Shown: piece by piece, positions 17,001 through 26,155 of the stretch
Position numbering within the stretch: position 1 is the first letter of the stretch
Layout: every line of letters begins with the position of its first letter
Source of the DNA: an uncultured Bacilli bacterium
GTDB taxonomy: Bacteria > Bacillota_I > Bacilli_A > RF39 > UBA660
DNA: 54,882 bases
NCBI GenBank assembly: GCA_934086145.1
Contig: CAKOHV010000011.1
Span: 1-54,882, forward strand
Reading direction: 5' to 3'
Position numbers and translations under genes: made by a program
Notes under the pieces: generated by a model
What the model saw: only the letters and a program-made list of their open reading frames with translations
What the model was told of the DNA's origin: nothing
Database searches by the model: none

Positions 17001-17969
17001 ATGAAAAAGAAAATAACAATTTGGCTATGCCTCTTATTATGGATGCCGATATTTGTTTTTGCCTATAGTAAGGAAGTCGTCTTGGGTGGTGAAACTTTAG
17101 GAATTGAAATTAAAAGTAAGGGAATTTTAGTCGTAGGATTTTATAAAGTAAATGGAAATTATATTAATCAACAATTAAGTGTTGGCGATAAAATAATGGA
17201 AATTGCTGGGACGAAAGTTGATGACGTAAATCAGATGATTGAACTTGTCGATAAAAATATGCAAGATAACTATGTGGAAGTCTTAATTGAAAGAGATAAG
17301 AAAGAATTTACAACAAAGCTAGAACTAAGTAACTTTAATGGGACATATCGAACTGGGTTATATGTAAAAGGAGATATTACAGGAATTGGAACGTTAACTT
17401 ATATAGATGCTCAAACTAAAGTGTATGGAGCTTTAGGACATGTTATCAATGAAAGTAAGTCAAATAGAAGAATTGAAGTAAAGGAAGGATTTACTTATAA
17501 AGCGAAAGTTACGAGTTTTATTAGAAGTAATGATGGAAGTCCCGGAAGTAAGAATGCGGATATTAATTACAAAAATCTATTTGGAACTTTAGAAAAAAAT
17601 ACTAATTATGGAATTTTTGGAAAAGTTAGTGGTAATTATGATAATGAGAATAAAATAGAAGTTGGAAATATTGATGATGTTTTATTAGGTGAAGCTTATA
17701 TTTATACAACTGATTTAGAAAATAAAATTGATAAGTTTAAAATAAATATTTTAAGCATTAATAAAACTAGTAAAGATAAAAATTATTTCTTTGAAGTAGT
17801 AGATGAGAAGTGTTTAAAAATGAGTGGAGGGATTGTTCAAGGAATGAGTGGTTCACCGATTGTTCAGAATAATAAGATAATCGGGGCGGTAACACGTGTT
17901 TTAATAGATGATGTAAAAAAGGGCTATGGGATTAATATAGTGACAATGTTAGAAGAAGGAGAACGATAG
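17001..17969 (+). CDS. spoIVB: SpoIVB-type S55 serine protease
   Basis: The 322-aa product has a signal peptide (MKKKITIWLCLLLWMPIFVFA), a PDZ domain (about 35-105) and a SpoIVB peptidase domain. The likely catalytic His is H147 in YGALGHVI and the Ser is S285 in GMSGSPIVQ. In B. subtilis SpoIVB is secreted by the forespore and cuts SpoIVFA to trigger pro-sigma-K processing. It is shorter than the 425-aa B. subtilis protein, mainly at the N-terminus. I start at 17001 behind GGTGATC; an ATG at 16974 has no ribosome binding site. I see no obvious sigma-F or sigma-G promoter in the 200 bases upstream. Downstream in B. subtilis is spo0A; here it is a muramidase gene. Confidence 0.88.
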   Translation: MKKKITIWLCLLLWMPIFVFAYSKEVVLGGETLGIEIKSKGILVVGFYKVNGNYINQQLSVGDKIMEIAGTKVDDVNQMIELVDKNMQDNYVEVLIERDKKEFTTKLELSNFNGTYRTGLYVKGDITGIGTLTYIDAQTKVYGALGHVINESKSNRRIEVKEGFTYKAKVTSFIRSNDGSPGSKNADINYKNLFGTLEKNTNYGIFGKVSGNYDNENKIEVGNIDDVLLGEAYIYTTDLENKIDKFKINILSINKTSKDKNYFFEVVDEKCLKMSGGIVQGMSGSPIVQNNKIIGAVTRVLIDDVKKGYGINIVTMLEEGER

Positions 17970-17980
17970 TTCTTTTTTTC
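17960..17980 (+). terminator. Terminator overlapping the spoIVB stop
   Basis: AGAAC-gata-GTTCT followed by a T run. The stop codon lies in the loop and the start of the 3' arm. Confidence 0.65.
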
Positions 17981-18013
17981 TTTGGTTGAATAATAGTATA
18001 TTTTTTGCTATAT

Positions 18014-18019
18014 TATAAT
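18014..18019 (+). promoter_or_regulatory. -10 box of the GH25 gene
   Basis: TATAAT 14 bases before the ATG at 18034, with GGAGTGAAG between. No good -35 is seen. Confidence 0.55.
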
Positions 18020-18033
18020 AGGAGTGAAGTAGG

Positions 18034-19521
18034 ATGAAGGGTAGTATATTTTTAAGAAACTTTTTTAGAAAAAATAAATTTTTAGTTAGTTTTGTTTTAG
18101 TCCTTTTAGTAGTAAGTGCAAGCTCGCTTGCATACGCTTATTCCCTTAATTTAAATACTTTAGATGGAATTGAAAAAGTTAAATATAGCTCAGATGAAGA
18201 AGTCCAAGCTATTGATAGTGTTTTAGATGGTATAGCTTCAAGTGCTACCGAAGAAACGATGGATATTGTAGCAGTAACGCCACCACCGATTGTTGTTGCG
18301 GATGCTTCAGATAGTGAGGACCCCCAAAAGGTTGTTTCACAAGTTAAAGGTTCTTCTAAGAAGCAAGAAGATATTAGTAATGCTTTAAAAAAATATGAAA
18401 CAAATGAAACCAGCTTGGGAATTGATGTTTCAACATATCAAGGAGATATTGACTGGGCTCAGGTTAAAGAAGCTGGCGTTAAATTTGCCATGATTCGTTG
18501 TGGTTTTAGACGTTTAGAATCTGGCGCCATTGTAATGGATAATAAGTTTGAAAGAAATATCAAAGGAGCTCTTGCTAATAATATAAATGTCGGAATTTAT
18601 TTCTTTTCCATGGCGAAGACCGAAGAGGAAGCTTATGAAGAAGCTGCTTGGGTCTTAGAAGTTATTAAAGATTATGATATTACATATCCTATTGCTACCG
18701 ATGTAGAGATATTTAATCAGTATCGTTTGGCAGGAGTTAGTTATTCGCAAATGACTACGAATGCTTTAGCCTTTTGTGCTTATATAAGAAAAAATGGTTA
18801 TACACCGATGATATATTCTTACGCTAATGCTTTAACAAAATATTTTGAAACTGGAAGATTTGGGGAAAATAGGGTTTGGTTAGCCCAATATAATGATGTT
18901 GTAACATATAAAGGCAAGTATTATATGTGGCAATATACAAGTAATGGTTATGTTCCAGGTATTAATGGTCGGGTTGATATGGATATTGCTTATTTTTCCG
19001 TTACTAGTGATGCTTCGGCAACTACGCCAGCCACGGGGAATGATGGAACGCCTGATTTAGAAATAGTTGATTTTAAAGATTGTGCTTTAGACGGGGTCTT
19101 AAAGAAAGATGTAGTTTTGCGTAATTCGCCATATTTAAATTTACCAAATAAAGCCGGGACGTTAGCCGCTGGCACCAAAATAAAAGTAATCGGAATAGGA
19201 AAAGAATTTATAAAGATCAAAGATGAAGATAACATTTTTTACATTGATGATCCGGATTGCTTTGATTATACGTTGGAAAATGTCTCATTTACTGAGACCG
19301 ATTTAGATGTGAAGTTAACTAAAAAAGTTACTTTATTAAGCAGTCCTTATACCTTCTTAGATAATGAAGTAAGAAATTTAAATGAAAATATGAAATTTCG
19401 TATTATTGGGTTAAATGCTAATTTCTTAAAAATTGCTTTAGATGATACTTATTACTATATTGCCGATGTTGATTGTTATACGGTTATTAAAGATAATACT
19501 GTAAATGCTAATGCTAGTTAA
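18034..19521 (+). CDS. GH25 muramidase with two C-terminal SH3-like modules
   Basis: The 495-aa product has an N-terminal membrane helix or uncleaved signal (about residues 14-36), an acidic linker and a glycoside hydrolase family 25 domain (about 125-325). GH25 landmarks are LGIDVSTYQGDIDW, the acidic ATDVE loop, WLAQY and the closing GRVDMDIAYF. Two related modules follow (about 345-415 and 425-490), each with a strand pattern R-N/L-S-S-P-Y, then a turn and a Y-I-D/A-D-V/P-D-C-Y/F ending, like SH3-type wall-binding repeats. The enzyme should cleave the glycan of peptidoglycan at the cell surface. It follows spoIVB, so a role in spore or division wall remodelling is possible but unproven. 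Confidence 0.88.
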   Translation: MKGSIFLRNFFRKNKFLVSFVLVLLVVSASSLAYAYSLNLNTLDGIEKVKYSSDEEVQAIDSVLDGIASSATEETMDIVAVTPPPIVVADASDSEDPQKVVSQVKGSSKKQEDISNALKKYETNETSLGIDVSTYQGDIDWAQVKEAGVKFAMIRCGFRRLESGAIVMDNKFERNIKGALANNINVGIYFFSMAKTEEEAYEEAAWVLEVIKDYDITYPIATDVEIFNQYRLAGVSYSQMTTNALAFCAYIRKNGYTPMIYSYANALTKYFETGRFGENRVWLAQYNDVVTYKGKYYMWQYTSNGYVPGINGRVDMDIAYFSVTSDASATTPATGNDGTPDLEIVDFKDCALDGVLKKDVVLRNSPYLNLPNKAGTLAAGTKIKVIGIGKEFIKIKDEDNIFYIDDPDCFDYTLENVSFTETDLDVKLTKKVTLLSSPYTFLDNEVRNLNENMKFRIIGLNANFLKIALDDTYYYIADVDCYTVIKDNTVNANAS

Positions 19522-19620
19522 ATAGTAATTTGGTGTGGTTGGTTTTAAAGGTAGTTAAAAGATATGGGATGAGTTGAAGATAAGTATTTTCTTAGAAAGT
19601 GATAGTAATAAAAAAGAGAG

Positions 19621-21456
19621 ATGAGTTGGATGAAAGAGTTTATTAAGAAAATAATTTGGGGGATATTTGTACTGGGCATTTTCTGCTTAATGGCCACTAA
19701 TGTTAATGCTGATTCTATTAAAAATATAGAAATGGATGTTTACATTGATGATGATGGAAATGCTAAAATAACCGAAGTTTGGGAGGCTTCTTTAAGTCAA
19801 GGGACAGAAGGGTATCGGCCTTATACCAAGCTTGGCAATTCTGCGATTAGTAATTTTAGAGTTAGTGATGATACAGGGAGAACTTATGAAACTTTATCTA
19901 GTTGGAATGTTAATGCTAGCTTTAATAATAAGGCATATAAAAGTGGTTTGCATTATATAAGTAATGGAGTAGAACTATGTTGGGGTATATCAAGTTATGG
20001 TAATAGAACATATACTTTACAGTATGATATAAGTAATTTTGTAACACAGTATCAAGATACACAAGGTTTTTATTTTAACTTTTTAAATTTGGATCAGTAT
20101 GTAGCGAAGGCGAAGGTAACAATTCATTCTGATATGCCATTTTCTTTAGATAATGCCCGAATTTGGGCCTTTGGTAATAATGGAACGATCAACTTTGTAG
20201 ATGGTAACATCGTCTTAGATTCGGGTGGAGCTTTATCTAGTTCGCAATATATGGTAGGTTTGGTAAGGTTTGAAACCAATTTATTTAAGACAACAAATTC
20301 ATCAGGTGAATCATTTGATGATGTTTATGATTCTGCAATGAGTGATGTTAGTAAAGATGAACTTGAGCACATCAATTACGGCTTTTTAGATTATTTTAAA
20401 TTATTTTGGAAGTTTATAATAATGCTGATATTTAATGTCCTCTTAAATCCAATTATTTTATTTACTATCGTGTATATGGTTTTAAAAAAGAAAAAAGGCT
20501 CAGAATGGATATGGGGATCCGGAAAACATTCGGGATATTTAGATTTTGGACCTGGTGGGAAAACTATACCATCAGATGAAAAAATTGAGTACTGGCGAGA
20601 AATACCTTGCAATAAAGATTTAGAAAGAGCTTATTGGGTTTCTTATCAATATAATGTTGTATCTATTAATACACTAAGAAAAGGAATTATTGGTGCAATA
20701 TTATTGAAATGGATAAAAGAAGAAAAAATAACCGTTTCTAAAACACGAAAAGGATTATTCAGTTTTAAAGATAACAATTATGCAATAGACTTTAGTAAAT
20801 CAATTTATTGTGAAAACAAAATTGAAAATGATTTACTAGGAATGTTGAAAAGTGCTTCAGGAATGAATAGAATATTAGAGGCTAAAGAATTTGAAAAGTG
20901 GTGCAAAAAGAATTATAGTAAAATTGATTCGTGGTTTTCTACATTTATTTATAATGAACAAGTTGAATTAGAAAATCAGCAATTAATTACATCAAGAATT
21001 GAAGAAACAACAGGTATGTTTGGTAAAACAAAAAACATTACTGCAAAAGTAGTTAGTCCAGTATTATTAAATGATGCAATTCATTTAAAAGGTTTAAAGA
21101 AGTTTTTATTAGATTTTAGTATTATGCCTGAAAGAGAATATTTTGAAGTTCATATTTGGGAAGAATATTTGATTTTTGCTCAATTACTTGGAATAGCAGA
21201 TAAAGTAGAAGAACAATTCAGCAAACTTTATCCAAACTTTAGTCAAGTTTCAAAATTAGATATTGATATGACTACAATAGCAATTAGAAGTATGGTTGAG
21301 ATTGGATATAAAGGAATTGAAGCAGGAAAACGTAGAGCCGCAAGTTCAAGTTCACACGATTATAGTGGTAGTTCCAGAAGCTCTGGCAGAGGTGGCTCAA
21401 GTTACCATAGTGGTGGATCATCAGGCGGTGGTTCAAGTGGAGGCGGATTTAGATAA
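19621..21456 (+). CDS. DUF2207-family membrane protein with GGS-rich tail
   Basis: The 611-aa product has a signal peptide ending near NVNADS. A DUF2207 extracellular domain (about 30-215, with AKITEVWEASLSQGTEGYRPY) follows, then a membrane helix near 255-280, a cytosolic helical region and a C-terminal tail of Ser, Gly and Arg ending GGGSSGGGFR. This order is typical of the DUF2207 family, whose role is unknown but envelope-related. The cytosolic half has lower similarity to what I know. The start is 19621 (ATGAGTTGGATG); the second ATG at 19630 is equally possible. A spurious open frame over the GGS repeat region was ignored. Confidence 0.82.
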   Translation: MSWMKEFIKKIIWGIFVLGIFCLMATNVNADSIKNIEMDVYIDDDGNAKITEVWEASLSQGTEGYRPYTKLGNSAISNFRVSDDTGRTYETLSSWNVNASFNNKAYKSGLHYISNGVELCWGISSYGNRTYTLQYDISNFVTQYQDTQGFYFNFLNLDQYVAKAKVTIHSDMPFSLDNARIWAFGNNGTINFVDGNIVLDSGGALSSSQYMVGLVRFETNLFKTTNSSGESFDDVYDSAMSDVSKDELEHINYGFLDYFKLFWKFIIMLIFNVLLNPIILFTIVYMVLKKKKGSEWIWGSGKHSGYLDFGPGGKTIPSDEKIEYWREIPCNKDLERAYWVSYQYNVVSINTLRKGIIGAILLKWIKEEKITVSKTRKGLFSFKDNNYAIDFSKSIYCENKIENDLLGMLKSASGMNRILEAKEFEKWCKKNYSKIDSWFSTFIYNEQVELENQQLITSRIEETTGMFGKTKNITAKVVSPVLLNDAIHLKGLKKFLLDFSIMPEREYFEVHIWEEYLIFAQLLGIADKVEEQFSKLYPNFSQVSKLDIDMTTIAIRSMVEIGYKGIEAGKRRAASSSSHDYSGSSRSSGRGGSSYHSGGSSGGGSSGGGFR

Positions 21457-21516
21457 GAAGTTTCAAATGCTAGCCGATTGATGGATGATAGTATATGAAG
21501 AAAATTAAAAATGCCA

Positions 21517-21546
21517 AAAGAATGAATTTATTTCGTTCTTTTTTTG
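21517..21546 (+). terminator. Terminator after the DUF2207 gene
   Basis: AAAGAATGAA-ttta-TTTCGTTCTTT followed by T, with one G-T pair. Confidence 0.75.
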
Positions 21547-21609
21547 TTTTTTGAGATAAGAATGATTTTTAAATATCATTTTTTTCGTGTATGAAATTAA
21601 AAGTAAATA

Positions 21610-21618
21610 TGATATAAT
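21610..21618 (+). promoter_or_regulatory. Extended -10 promoter of the 21644 gene
   Basis: TGATATAAT 25 bases before the ATG. AAGGTGATA at 21631-21639 is the ribosome binding site. Confidence 0.65.
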
Positions 21619-21643
21619 GATTTATAGTATAAGGTGATACGAT

Positions 21644-22675
21644 ATGAAAATACGAATAGCTTTAAAACATTTCTTTATAGTAATCTTTTTCCTTCTCTTA
21701 ATTGGAGGAATTGGTATCGGAGTTTATGTATCAATTAATAAACCTGATGTTTTTACCAATATTTTAAAAAACAAAGAAAGTCAAGATGAAGATTTTAAAA
21801 ATGGAATATATAGTTATGAAAGAAAATTGGATAAAAGTTATCGCGTTTTTGATGGCTGTAACATCTATTCAATATATAACTATTTAGCCGTTATTGGTGA
21901 TACTTATAAGTATTATGAAAGTTCATGCTTAAGAACAATTCTATTAAAAAGTGGTAAAGTTGATGAATTAGAATTCAATTTAAATAAAAATAAAAAGTAT
22001 GAAGTAAAGTTTGATGATAAAGTCTTTGAAAAAGATGGTAAAATATCAAGTATTTTTGTCTCAACAGATATTTCGAGTAAGTTTCGTAGTAGTAACTTTG
22101 AAGCAATTCACTTTGTGATAAAAGAAGCCGAAAAGGAAGGATACTACTTTAATTTTGAAACGGCTATTTCCGGAAGTGCTTCTAAATATAAATTTTCTTT
22201 TGCATATTTAGAAAATATAAATAAATTTAAAATTGAGTTAACTTATGGTAATAGTACAGTTTATCTTAAAACGTTAGATAATTTAGATACTTTACCTCAA
22301 TTTTATGAAACAAATGATAAAGTAGCAGTTATTGATCCGGTTAGGGAAGGTAATAAATACTCGTATAAGCTATTAATTTATGATAATAGTGAATTAATAT
22401 ATAATTTGGATACGAAGTTCCCGTTAATTGTCAATGATGTTCTTTTAAATAGTAGTAATTCGATTTATTTGACGCTTGATTCAAAGAAAGATTTTGATTT
22501 GTTAATTGGAAATGATGATAAGTTCTGTGGTGATGAGAAAACGGAAGGAATTTCTTTCTATCATTTTAAGATTACATATGATTATAAGAAAAATAATTTT
22601 ACAACACCAGAGTATGTTAAGACTGGTTATTATAAAGATGGTTGTAGTTATGTAAATAAAATTATGAAGGGGTGA
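21644..22675 (+). CDS. Exported or membrane-anchored unknown protein, 343 aa
   Basis: There is one N-terminal hydrophobic helix (about 9-30) and a mostly beta extracytoplasmic domain with four or more Cys residues (DGCNIYS, SSCLR, KFCGDE, KDGCSY) that could pair. I recognise no family. No lipobox is seen. The next gene, a small membrane protein, begins 5 bases after the stop, so the two are probably one unit. Confidence 0.6.
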   Translation: MKIRIALKHFFIVIFFLLLIGGIGIGVYVSINKPDVFTNILKNKESQDEDFKNGIYSYERKLDKSYRVFDGCNIYSIYNYLAVIGDTYKYYESSCLRTILLKSGKVDELEFNLNKNKKYEVKFDDKVFEKDGKISSIFVSTDISSKFRSSNFEAIHFVIKEAEKEGYYFNFETAISGSASKYKFSFAYLENINKFKIELTYGNSTVYLKTLDNLDTLPQFYETNDKVAVIDPVREGNKYSYKLLIYDNSELIYNLDTKFPLIVNDVLLNSSNSIYLTLDSKKDFDLLIGNDDKFCGDEKTEGISFYHFKITYDYKKNNFTTPEYVKTGYYKDGCSYVNKIMKG

Positions 22676-22680
22676 TTTTG

Positions 22681-22998
22681 ATGTTTGGTGAAATGTTAAT
22701 TGTTTTAAGTGGAATGTGTTTAGTTTTCTTACCAGCTTTATGTTATGTTGGTTATTTATTGTCATCAGTTAAGGGACGAAAAAAGTTTGATTATCATGTG
22801 GAGAAAGTTAAGGATAAACATGGTCAAGTAGGGGTGATGATTGCTTATATTGATAAAATCCTTTTAGGATTATGGATTATTTGTTTAGGTCTTTATTTAA
22901 GTTCATACTTTGTCAATGATATAGCTTTTGATGTCTTCTTAGTCAGTCTTATCTTTTATATCATTATTAGATTTATTGATAATAAGAATGAAAATTAA
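22681..22998 (+). CDS. Small membrane protein, 105 aa
   Basis: Three hydrophobic helices are predicted by eye (about 4-27, 58-78 and 82-98) around a basic cytosolic loop (KGRKKFDYHVEKVKDKHG). No family is recognised. GGGGTGAT lies 5 bases before the ATG at 22681; a GTG at 22672 in the same frame overlaps the upstream stop and is less likely. Confidence 0.6.
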   Translation: MFGEMLIVLSGMCLVFLPALCYVGYLLSSVKGRKKFDYHVEKVKDKHGQVGVMIAYIDKILLGLWIICLGLYLSSYFVNDIAFDVFLVSLIFYIIIRFIDNKNEN

Positions 22999-23027
22999 GA
23001 AAAGAAGATGCATGTTATTCATTGATA

Positions 23028-23036
23028 TGATATAAT
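23028..23036 (+). promoter_or_regulatory. Extended -10 promoter of the 23084-26064 operon
   Basis: TGATATAAT 47 bases before the ATG at 23084. The longer leader contains a small dyad, ATTCTT-N8-AAGAAT. Confidence 0.6.
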
Positions 23037-23083
23037 TTTAAAGGATAGAGTGATTCTTAAGTTACCAAGAATAAGGTGATAAG

Positions 23084-23401
23084 ATGAGGTTTAAGGAAGA
23101 GTTTTTAAAAGAATTAGTCAAAAGACTGAAAGAAAATATTGATATTATTGAATCGAGTTTTAAGTATTCTAATCTTACTTTAGTAAAGACTAAGTTATTT
23201 AATGTTGAACCATTAGAAACGCATATTCCGATTATTATTGAAGATGATCCTTATATATTTTTAAGTAAAATTATTTATATGATAATAAATCGACAACCAT
23301 GTAAGGTTTCTTCGAGTAATTTGGGATGTAACTTATTATTGGAATTAATTAATATGATTTTAGATGAATTTGGAATAGAAAGGATTGATTGCATTGGCTG
23401 A
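23084..23401 (+). CDS. Unknown cytosolic protein, 105 aa
   Basis: The protein is helical, with no signal or membrane helix. The start has AAGGTGATAAG directly upstream. Its 3' end overlaps the next gene by 8 bases, and three further genes follow with overlaps or short gaps, so it heads a tight operon ending in two zinc-ribbon membrane proteins. The product is not recognised. Confidence 0.55.
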   Translation: MRFKEEFLKELVKRLKENIDIIESSFKYSNLTLVKTKLFNVEPLETHIPIIIEDDPYIFLSKIIYMIINRQPCKVSSSNLGCNLLLELINMILDEFGIERIDCIG

Positions 23402-23609
23402 TAATTTTAGAAAAAAATTACTTGTTAGTTATTTAGAGATGCTAAAAGACAATCCTTTAGCGATAGATGAAGTAACGAAACAGTTTTCGACTGATATTGT
23501 AAATATCTTAGCAGATTTGAAAGATAATCAGGATAGCCCCGAATTGCAAATAAAAATAAAAGAAATTCTTGGTTCGATAAAAAATGATAAAAATGAGGTG
23601 GTTTTATGA
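23394..23609 (+). CDS. Unknown small helical protein, 71 aa, TTG start
   Basis: The best start is TTG at 23394, placed 10 bases after AAAGG. Another in-frame TTG at 23385 is too close to that site. The product begins MADNFRKKLLVSYLEML and is helical and charged. It overlaps the previous gene by 8 bases and the next by 4 (ATGA), which implies coupled translation. No family is recognised. Confidence 0.5.
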   Translation: MADNFRKKLLVSYLEMLKDNPLAIDEVTKQFSTDIVNILADLKDNQDSPELQIKIKEILGSIKNDKNEVVL

Positions 23610-24451
23610 AATGTCCGAAATGTGGGGCAGTTATTGAAAATGGTAAAGACTATTGCTTTATGTGTGGAACAAAGTTAGGGGACGGTAGTGGTTTTGGTAG
23701 CGGAAGTAGTATGAGTAATTCTCAACAACCAATGTTTTCAGAATATAATCCATCTCTTAATGAAAATTACTATAAGCAGAAAGAAGCTTACAATAATCGC
23801 TTATCTAATTATCGTGATGTTAATATTAATAAAAATATAAAAGCGGGCGATAAAGATATTTTTGATTTTGTTAGTGAACATAAAATGCTTGTTCGGGTAG
23901 TTGGAATTATTGTTTTAGTAATCGTTCTTGTCTTTGGAACATATAAATTTTATCAATATCAAACAGCAGAGAAACCTTTAACTCCAGTCTTACAAGATTT
24001 ATACTATGAAGTAGATAGCTCATTTAAAAAGATAAATGGTAACCAATCACAAGCTTTATATACCAAAAGTAGTAATAAAGGAAATGATTGTTCAATCTCG
24101 GTATTATATGGCTCATCAACGAGTGGTGATCATGTAAATGACTTATTTGAAAGCATTAAGATTAATAAAACACAGAGTATTTATGATGATAATTTAAATG
24201 TCATAGATGCTAAACAAGTTCCATTATTTACAGATGGAAGTCTAATGATTAACAATAATACATGGTATTATTTATATGAATATTATAGACCAACCGATTC
24301 AGGAGATTATTCTTTATTAAAATTTAGATATTTAAGCTCAGTATATAAGGGGTATTATTATGATATTACTTTAGTTAATAACTCTAATGATAGCACTTGT
24401 ACTTTATCTTTGGATAAGTTTATAAAAACATTAAGTTTTGTTGAATCTTAG
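23606..24451 (+). CDS. Zinc-ribbon membrane protein A
   Basis: The 281-aa product opens with a zinc ribbon (CPKC...CFMC, residues 3-21), then a Gly/Ser/Asn linker and one membrane helix (about 97-117). A C-terminal extracytoplasmic domain of about 150 residues follows, with a conserved-looking Cys in NDCSISVLYGS and another in STCTLSLDKF. Zinc-ribbon membrane proteins of this plan are common in Firmicutes; their role is unclear. The next gene has the same architecture and a related C-terminal domain, so the two are tandem paralogues. Confidence 0.7.
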   Translation: MKCPKCGAVIENGKDYCFMCGTKLGDGSGFGSGSSMSNSQQPMFSEYNPSLNENYYKQKEAYNNRLSNYRDVNINKNIKAGDKDIFDFVSEHKMLVRVVGIIVLVIVLVFGTYKFYQYQTAEKPLTPVLQDLYYEVDSSFKKINGNQSQALYTKSSNKGNDCSISVLYGSSTSGDHVNDLFESIKINKTQSIYDDNLNVIDAKQVPLFTDGSLMINNNTWYYLYEYYRPTDSGDYSLLKFRYLSSVYKGYYYDITLVNNSNDSTCTLSLDKFIKTLSFVES

Positions 24452-24462
24452 GAGATGATTAA

Positions 24463-26064
24463 ATGAAAAAATGTCCTAAATGTGGTACTATTTTAGATGA
24501 TTCTAAAAAGAAGTGCTATATGTGTGGTACAGAATTATTAGATAATAAAACCAATTTTAATAATTTTGACAACGATATTGGCGCTTCTGTAAGTAAAGGA
24601 CAAGACAATGTTTTTAATAATGGCGAAGATATAGCTTTTAAGGGTAAAGATTTAGTAAGAAAAAATAATAATAATGTCTTTTTTTCACAGAATAGTAATT
24701 CACAGAATACTTTTGGTAATGAAATAGATAAATTAAATTCAATGAGCTATGATAATCGAAGTAATTTTAAAAAAGGCTTTGATAATATATTTAATAATAA
24801 AGATTTTAAAAGTAAAGATGAAATTAATGGACGACGTGTAACTTATAGTACTAATCCTAATATTCCTAAAGATATGCGTAAAGCTATGGAAGCTTCCGAA
24901 AAGGAAAAAAGGAAAAATAAGAAAAATTCAGAAACACCCAATGATAACGCGGAGGCTAATGTTAAAACGTTTAAAGCCTCATCTTTAAGAAAAGAAGTGG
25001 AACCAGAACAACCGGCTCCTAAAAAGAGTTTTTTTGCGAAGCAACAAGAACCAAAAGAAGAACGTAATTCAGGTTTGTTTGCTAAGTTTCCCTTTTTAAA
25101 TGATAATAATAATCAGAACAATCAAAGTAATAACTTTAATAATAATAATTTTATAAATAATAATCAAAGCTATGGAAATAACCAAAATTATGGTAATCAA
25201 AGCTATGATGATAATCAAAATTATAATGTAAATAATAATCCTAATGCTAATTTTAATACAAATTATAGTCAGAATAATATTCAAGGTTATAATCAGAACT
25301 ATAATCAAAATTATAGTAATCAAGGTTATAATAATGGAAATAATCAAAATAATAGACAAAGTAAATATGATTTTGGCTTTGTAAATGATGAACGAGATTA
25401 TATTTCGCAAGAAGAACAAAAAGAAAATATCAATCGTTTTCAAAATGTTACGAAGCAACTTAATAAAAACAAAGCTAAAGCTAAACCTAAAAAAGTTACA
25501 GGGTATAAAGATAATTCCTATAAGGGCGATGGTAAGCAGATGATTGTTAATCTGGTTTGTATAATTGTTTTTGTGGGTATATTGATTTTTGTTTATAATA
25601 ATTTTTTAAAACCTAAAGATGGTGATGATTTGGCTGGTCTTACATATACTTTAGATAAATCATTTGTCTTACATAGTAAAGATGCTTTTGGTAGGTACTA
25701 TACATACGATAATAATTGTTCCTTAAGAATTAGCTATGGGGCAACAAATGATGCCACAGGATTCGTTGATAATTATTTAAATAATATAGCAGATACATAT
25801 AAACGAGATGATAAAGCAACTGTGCAGTATGATGAATTAAAAATAAATGATAACTTATGGACGGCAATGAGTATTTTATATTTTCCAACGGATTTGGATA
25901 CTATTGGGGGCGTAGCTCCTTTACCAAGATATAAATATACAGCTATTTTAAATAAAGGTAACTTCTATTCAATTATTTTTGTAAATGCTAAAGAAGATGC
26001 GACTTGTTCGGAAAAATATGAAGCATTTGTCGAAACTTTAGATTTTATAAGTGATAATTCGTAG
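24463..26064 (+). CDS. Zinc-ribbon membrane protein B with long Asn-rich linker
   Basis: The 533-aa product has the same plan as the preceding protein. It has a CPKC...CYMC zinc ribbon (residues 4-22), a disordered cytosolic linker of about 340 residues, one membrane helix (about 362-381) and an outside domain with NNCSLRISYGA and a C-terminal ATCSEKYEAFVETLDF that parallels protein A. Within the linker, about residues 208-300 are almost only Asn, Gln, Tyr, Gly and Ser (repeats such as QNYNQNYSNQGYNNG), a prion-like composition that is unusual in bacteria. It lies in the same operon, 11 bases downstream. Confidence 0.7.
   Translation: MKKCPKCGTILDDSKKKCYMCGTELLDNKTNFNNFDNDIGASVSKGQDNVFNNGEDIAFKGKDLVRKNNNNVFFSQNSNSQNTFGNEIDKLNSMSYDNRSNFKKGFDNIFNNKDFKSKDEINGRRVTYSTNPNIPKDMRKAMEASEKEKRKNKKNSETPNDNAEANVKTFKASSLRKEVEPEQPAPKKSFFAKQQEPKEERNSGLFAKFPFLNDNNNQNNQSNNFNNNNFINNNQSYGNNQNYGNQSYDDNQNYNVNNNPNANFNTNYSQNNIQGYNQNYNQNYSNQGYNNGNNQNNRQSKYDFGFVNDERDYISQEEQKENINRFQNVTKQLNKNKAKAKPKKVTGYKDNSYKGDGKQMIVNLVCIIVFVGILIFVYNNFLKPKDGDDLAGLTYTLDKSFVLHSKDAFGRYYTYDNNCSLRISYGATNDATGFVDNYLNNIADTYKRDDKATVQYDELKINDNLWTAMSILYFPTDLDTIGGVAPLPRYKYTAILNKGNFYSIIFVNAKEDATCSEKYEAFVETLDFISDNS
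25097..25370 (+). repeat. Low-complexity AAT/CAA tract coding Asn/Gln/Tyr repeats
   Basis: About 270 bases of near-repeats of AATAAT, CAAAAT and TATAAT codons encode the prion-like linker of zinc-ribbon protein B. The reverse strand is open here only because of the composition. Such tracts can change length by slippage. Confidence 0.7.
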
Positions 26065-26080
26065 GAGTTATCTTTTTTTT
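26053..26080 (+). terminator. Terminator overlapping the stop of zinc-ribbon protein B
   Basis: GATAATTC-gtag-GAGTTATC followed by eight T. The stop codon forms the loop. Confidence 0.75.
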
Positions 26081-26155
26081 GGAAATTGATTTAAGAGTCT
26101 TTTTTAGTTTTTTAAAATGTGGTATGATAAATATATTAGAATAAAGGGTGATTAA

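Noticed and set aside
21296..21481. 61-aa frame inside the end of the DUF2207 gene
   Set aside because: It is a frame shadow of the Gly/Ser repeat tail.
25097..25370. Possible CRISPR or tandem-repeat array
   Set aside because: The units are irregular codon-level repeats inside an open reading frame, with no spacers. No CRISPR array is seen anywhere in the window.
25096..25458. Minus-strand 120-aa frame of almost only Ile and Leu
   Set aside because: It is the mirror of the Asn-rich repeat tract; its composition explains the open frame.
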